This document shows, piece by piece, positions 14,136 to 16,663 of a stretch of DNA of 16,663 bases. A program made the translations under genes and the position numbers. How positions within the stretch are numbered: the first letter of the stretch is position 1; each line of letters begins with the position of its first letter. The notes below the pieces were generated by a model. That model was not told the DNA's origin. It saw only the letters and a list, made by a program, of their open reading frames with translations, and did not search any database. Source of the stretch: an uncultured bacterium (lineage in GTDB: Bacteria; Hydrogenedentota; Hydrogenedentia; Hydrogenedentales; CAITNO01); assembly GCA_937923585.1 (NCBI GenBank), contig CALDSM010000026.1, forward strand, positions 1 to 16,663, read 5' to 3'.

Positions 14136-15077
14136 CTAGAACGCCGGCGCGGACGGCTGCGGGAGACCGCCACCCATGGATTGCCGTCCCATGGGTGAGA
14201 ACTGCACCACCATCGTAACCTGCGGTTCTTCATAGTTGTCCGGGAACGGCGGAATGGTTGCGTTCATCAGCGCCTGCACGCAGGACTCATTAAGCGCGTC
14301 GCTCGGCGACGGTTTGGTCACCGTCGGTCCCTCCAGAATCTTCCCGTCCCGACCAAGGGTAACCGTGATCTGGGGCAGGTAATTCGCGTCATTCATGGGA
14401 ATTCCGTTGGGGACAAGCCACTGCATGTACACCTGTCGCTGAAACAACCCTGGCCAGCTTCCCATCGCCGTGGGCGGGCCTTGTCCGCCGACGGCCATGG
14501 AAATGGGCACATCGGACGGCATCATGTTGTCCGTCGGTTCTGCTCCGACCAGCGTTGGTCCCTTGGTCTTGGGCGCGGGTTTTCCGCCGGTCTTTTGCGG
14601 GGTCTTCTTGGGGGGCTCGTCCTTGGGATCCTCAACCGGTGTCAGGTCCACCTTCTTGGGCTTCTTCGGCTTTTCCTCTTTGGTGCTCGGTTTGGGCGGC
14701 TTCTCCGGTTCCGGCTTGAGTTTCTCCACCTTCGGTTCCGGTTTTGGCGGCTCTGGTTTGGGTGGTTCCGGCTTGGGTTCCGGTTTGGGCGGCTCAGGCT
14801 TGGGTTGCTCCGGAGGAGGTGTCTGTTCGGGACCGGGCTTCTCCGGCGGAGGAGGGGGCGGCGGCGCACCGGCAGAGCCGGGCATGGGCGTCATCGGCCC
14901 TGGCGCGGCCACGAGCGACACGTTGATAAGCACGGGTTCCGGAGCCTTGTGCCGACTGAACCAGACAGTCAAGCCCGCGATCAGCAGCACATGCAGCACG
15001 GCTGAGATGATAAGCATGCGGGCCATGACGCTTGTGGCGCTGTCCCGGAACCAGTCATATGGCAATCGGTTGGACAT
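14136..15077 (-). CDS. tolA: TolA/TonB-like energy-transducing protein
   Basis: Inner-membrane protein expected to span the periplasm and pass proton-motive energy from a TolQR/ExbBD motor to the outer envelope. One N-terminal membrane helix (about 20-40) carries S25-x3-H29, the Ser/His spacing known in TonB and TolA helices that contact the motor. A long Pro/Lys/Glu linker (about 71-175) has many PKPEP units. The C-terminal domain (about 208-296) starts FQRQVYMQWLVPNG, continues PQITVTLGRDGKI and ends VTMVVQFSP. The QxYxxWxxP-type beginning resembles TolA/TonB_2 domains more than classic TonB, and tolB lies next to it, so TolA is preferred. TonB remains possible. No strong ribosome site is seen before the ATG. 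tolQ and tolR are not in the window. Confidence 0.78.
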   Translation of the reverse strand: MSNRLPYDWFRDSATSVMARMLIISAVLHVLLIAGLTVWFSRHKAPEPVLINVSLVAAPGPMTPMPGSAGAPPPPPPPEKPGPEQTPPPEQPKPEPPKPEPKPEPPKPEPPKPEPKVEKLKPEPEKPPKPSTKEEKPKKPKKVDLTPVEDPKDEPPKKTPQKTGGKPAPKTKGPTLVGAEPTDNMMPSDVPISMAVGGQGPPTAMGSWPGLFQRQVYMQWLVPNGIPMNDANYLPQITVTLGRDGKILEGPTVTKPSPSDALNESCVQALMNATIPPFPDNYEEPQVTMVVQFSPMGRQSMGGGLPQPSAPAF

Positions 15078-15088
15078 GATGGTGTTTG

Positions 15089-15102
15089 GGGATACGTATC
15101 CC
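15089..15102. promoter_or_regulatory. 14-bp perfect palindrome upstream of the TolA-like gene
   Basis: GGGATACGTATCCC is a perfect palindrome 11 nt upstream of the start codon. It falls at about +1 to +12 of the promoter proposed at 15108-15136, a usual place for a repressor operator. The palindrome is seen directly; an operator role is inference. Confidence 0.4.
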
Positions 15103-15107
15103 TGCTA

Positions 15108-15136
15108 ATGGTACCGGACTCGTGGGTACAGTTCAA
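15108..15136 (-). promoter_or_regulatory. Candidate sigma70-type promoter for tolA-tolB
   Basis: On the minus strand TTGAAC (15131-15136) and TACCAT (15108-15113) are separated by exactly 17 nt, each matching four of six consensus bases. It would start transcription near 15101 and give a short leader before the TolA-like gene. The matches are modest for a GC-rich genome of unknown lineage. Confidence 0.35.
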
Positions 15137-15166
15137 GGAAGAACCACAACGTATGGTGGTTTTTCC
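15137..15166. other. Hairpin abutting the candidate promoter
   Basis: An 11-bp stem (15137-15147 with 15156-15166, one G-T pair, 8-nt loop) lies directly upstream of the proposed -35 box of the TolA-like gene. It could be a second terminator for the lipoprotein transcript or a protein-binding dyad. There is no T-run after it on the minus strand. Confidence 0.4.
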
Positions 15167-15225
15167 GGCAAAGCCCCGTTTGGACAACCATATTTTGAGT
15201 TCGTCCGCTCTGTGCTATGTAATAC

Positions 15226-15258
15226 CCCGGCCCGGCAAAAAGGTTTCGCCGGGCCGGG
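15226..15258 (-). terminator. Probable terminator after the lipoprotein gene
   Basis: A perfect 11-bp GC stem (15226-15236 with 15248-15258, 11-nt loop) lies 27 nt past the lipoprotein stop on the minus strand. It is followed by GTATTACATA rather than a clear T-run, so it is a strong hairpin but an imperfect intrinsic terminator. Confidence 0.55.
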
Positions 15259-15285
15259 ATGGACCTATTCATCTGTGGAAGAAAA

Positions 15286-16191
15286 TTACTTGACGGACTG
15301 TGCGGCCTGGTAGGCTTCTATCCGTTCCGCCCAGGTTGTCTTGATCTCGAGCGCGGCGGTGGACCGGGGACTGATGGCCGGAGCGGTGTTGAAACGTTCC
15401 CGCACATTTTCCGGCAGGGTGCGGTAGCTGATGTCGGGAATGGTGACCTTGGCGCTCTTGGCCGTGTCCGCAGCGCTGCGACGTATGGCCCGGCCCTGGT
15501 CGAACGTGGCGCCGGCCGGCTTGTCTGCCGATTTCTTGACGAGGTCGTTGGGGTCGGTGCCCCAGGTGTACAGCATCACCGGCCCGTATTCGCCCGTGCC
15601 CAAATCAACCTCCTCGAGATACACATCATTGCCTTCGCGGTAGTACATCATTGCGTCGAGCCAGTCATACGGCAGGTCATTGCTGTAATCATAGGCGCCG
15701 AGCACGCGCCCCTCGGAGAAGCCGTCGTTGTATCCGTCGGTAAATCCGCCGTCGTAATATTCCAGATGCTGGTCGTTCGCCAGAAAGTCAATCCAGTCGG
15801 GCCAGTAGGCGAGATCATAGCCCTCGCTGAAACCGATGGTAAACGCATAGTCGTACTCGACGAAATAGCCGTCGTTATATGCGTACCACACGCCGTCCCA
15901 GTATCCCGCATCATAGGCGGGCGAGGTCATGTAGGGGATTTCGCCGCCGCTGTAGAGTATCGGCCCCGCGTCCCGCGTGTCGTAACTCTCGTCAAAGCCG
16001 CGCCAGTACTCGTCGTCCACGAGGAACCCTTCCGAGAAGCCCCGGTCATAGTCGGCCTGCTTCCAGTTGCTGCCCGTGCCGGTTTGCGTGCCGCGGTTTT
16101 GTTCGCTCGGCGTCGGGGGGCATCCAGAGAGGGAAAGCATGGCGCTCACGGCCAGCGTGAGAACAGATATCGGAACGATCATGCGGTGCAT
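15286..16191 (-). CDS. Lipoprotein with Tyr/Gly/acidic repeats, function unknown
   Basis: I do not recognise a named family. The ATG at 16191 is preferred because GGAGG (16199-16203 on the minus strand) lies 7 nt before it. It gives a textbook lipoprotein signal: MHRM, a hydrophobic core, and lipobox LSGC with Cys24. An in-frame ATG 111 nt upstream would place a hydrophilic leader before the signal. Residues 48-161 hold about seven irregular copies of a pattern [YF]xxG[FY]x[DE]G[FYV], for example YDRGFSEGF (48-56), FTIGFSEGY (117-125) and YDGGFTDGY (146-154). The region is very rich in Tyr, Asp, Glu and Gly, so it is acidic and aromatic. The C-terminal part (about 215-301) is less biased and ends in a short helical stretch. 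The strand and position suggest an envelope protein, but no link to TolA/TolB is shown. Confidence 0.85.
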   Translation of the reverse strand: MHRMIVPISVLTLAVSAMLSLSGCPPTPSEQNRGTQTGTGSNWKQADYDRGFSEGFLVDDEYWRGFDESYDTRDAGPILYSGGEIPYMTSPAYDAGYWDGVWYAYNDGYFVEYDYAFTIGFSEGYDLAYWPDWIDFLANDQHLEYYDGGFTDGYNDGFSEGRVLGAYDYSNDLPYDWLDAMMYYREGNDVYLEEVDLGTGEYGPVMLYTWGTDPNDLVKKSADKPAGATFDQGRAIRRSAADTAKSAKVTIPDISYRTLPENVRERFNTAPAISPRSTAALEIKTTWAERIEAYQAAQSVK

Positions 16192-16206
16192 GGGAAGGCC
16201 TCCAAT

Positions 16207-16222
16207 CCGGGCAAAAGCCCGG
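16207..16222 (-). other. Hairpin just upstream of the lipoprotein ribosome site
   Basis: A perfect 6-bp stem CCGGGC/GCCCGG with a four-base loop ends 3 nt before the GGAGG ribosome site of the lipoprotein gene. In the mRNA leader it could affect ribosome access or stability. Only the dyad is certain. Confidence 0.4.
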
Positions 16223-16260
16223 CAAGTGCGGTTGCGTTTCGTTGAATTGCGGTGGAAGAG

Positions 16261-16278
16261 GCCGGCGGCTGCGCCGGC
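16261..16278 (-). terminator. Possible terminator after the repeat-protein gene
   Basis: A perfect 7-bp stem GCCGGCG/CGCCGGC with a 4-nt loop lies about 55 nt beyond the stop of the repeat-protein gene, on the minus strand. The following CTCTTCC is not a real T-run, so termination is uncertain. Confidence 0.35.
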
Positions 16279-16331
16279 GCTCTCCGTGAAAGGTGGGTTC
16301 AACTGTCCATCAGCGCCATGGACGATCCTGT

Positions 16332-16663
16332 TCAGCGGCCGCGGCCCTCGCCGCGCGTGTGCGATGACCTGCCGGAAAAACTGTTCGAGTCCGAGGAGAA
16401 CGACCGCGGTGTGGCGGACGGCGCCGAAATGCGCGGCGACTCAAAGCGGGGCTGCTGCACGGGGGCACTCCGCTCAAAACGGGGTTGCGGCGTTTCGATA
16501 CGCGGCTGCTGCACGGGGGCACTCCGCTCGAAGCGCGGCTGCGGCGTTTCGATGCGCGACTGCGGGACCTCCATGCGCGGCTGCACCGGGTTGCTTCGCT
16601 CGAAGCGGGGCTGCGGCGTTTCGATGCGCGACTGCGGGACCTCCATGCGCGGCTGCACCGGGT
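16332..16663 (-). CDS. Pro/Arg/Gln tandem-repeat protein, C-terminal part (5' partial)
   Basis: The reading frame is open to the right edge, so only the C-terminal end is present and no start can be chosen; an in-frame GTG at 16658 is inside a repeat. The protein consists of tandem units: two of 24 residues (VQPRMEVPQS, RIETPQPRFE, RSxP), one of 18 residues (VQQPRIETPQPRFERSAP), and a partial VQQPRFESPR. A Ser/Arg tail then ends HTRGEGRGR. It is strongly basic and Pro-rich, with regular Arg and Glu. I do not recognise a domain. Similar low-complexity tails occur on envelope or surface proteins, but this one could equally be cytoplasmic. The unidirectional, in-phase repeats and the clean stop at 16332-16334 argue that it is really translated. 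Confidence 0.65.
   Translation of the reverse strand, partial: PVQPRMEVPQSRIETPQPRFERSNPVQPRMEVPQSRIETPQPRFERSAPVQQPRIETPQPRFERSAPVQQPRFESPRISAPSATPRSFSSDSNSFSGRSSHTRGEGRGR
16515..16658 (-). repeat. Two 72-bp tandem repeats in the edge gene
   Basis: Units 16587-16658 and 16515-16586 differ at only a few positions, all near one end, and share a run of about 50 identical bases. The last five bases of the window begin a third copy. A shorter 54-bp version lies at 16461-16514, lacking the six codons of MEVPQS. The pattern points to recent in-frame expansion. Confidence 0.9.

Noticed and set aside
13017..14198. 393-aa plus-strand frame opposite tolB
   Set aside because: It mirrors the TolB propeller codons and runs into the TolA-like gene; the composition is that of a shadow frame.
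14470..15108. Gly/Ser-rich plus-strand frames opposite the TolA-like gene
   Set aside because: They are produced by reading the PKPEP codon repeats in reverse; the TolA-like frame has a membrane helix and a C-terminal domain.
15259..16245. 328-aa plus-strand frame opposite the lipoprotein
   Set aside because: The minus-strand gene has a strong ribosome site, signal peptide and lipobox, whereas this frame has none of these.

Overview
The window comes from a GC-rich diderm (outer-membrane) bacterium. The evidence is a type II secretion system (T2SS) with an outer-membrane secretin, a TolB plus TolA-like pair, and a lipoprotein with a clean lipobox. I cannot name the lineage from sequence alone. 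The repeat-rich intergenic DNA and the low-complexity protein extensions would fit a PVC-type, Hydrogenedentota-like or deltaproteobacterial-like genome, but that is a guess.

Region 1 (1-12102, plus strand) is one compact T2SS operon in the canonical order gspD-E-F-G-H-I-J-K-L-M. Gaps are 2-15 nt or the genes overlap, except for a 75-nt gap with two hairpins before gspL. The parts are: the outer-membrane secretin channel (GspD, 5' end outside the window); the cytoplasmic motor ATPase (GspE) and inner-membrane platform (GspF, GspL, GspM); and the pseudopilus (major GspG, minor GspH/I/J/K). Each pseudopilin has a recognisable prepilin-peptidase site. GspC would lie left of the window. GspO, GspN and the secreted substrates are not visible. 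Two things stand out. GspE carries a tandem motif that matches the c-di-GMP-binding MshEN signature. Nearly every envelope-exposed subunit (D, H, I, J, K, M) has an unusual insertion or low-complexity tail.

Region 2 (12103-12704) is a 602-nt gap between convergent transcription units. It is filled by a nested inverted repeat of about 560 bp. Hexanucleotide arrays and 40-nt arms lie outside, two homologous pairs of GC-rich hairpins lie inside, and a perfect 23-bp stem sits at the centre. The hairpin pairs and central stem share a centre near 12366. This looks like two copies of a repeat unit in inverted orientation and is the most striking non-coding structure here.

Region 3 (12705-16663, minus strand) reads from right to left. 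It starts with the C-terminal end of an unrecognised protein made of Pro/Arg/Gln tandem repeats, which runs off the right edge. Next comes a lipoprotein with about seven Tyr/Gly/acidic repeats, unknown in function. Then come a TolA/TonB-like energy-transducing protein and TolB. TolA and TolB would work together in the Tol envelope-maintenance system, although tolQ, tolR and pal are not in the window.

Long antisense reading frames opposite gspD, gspK/gspL, tolB and the lipoprotein gene are treated as high-GC artefacts. No tRNA, rRNA, CRISPR array or transposase gene was seen.
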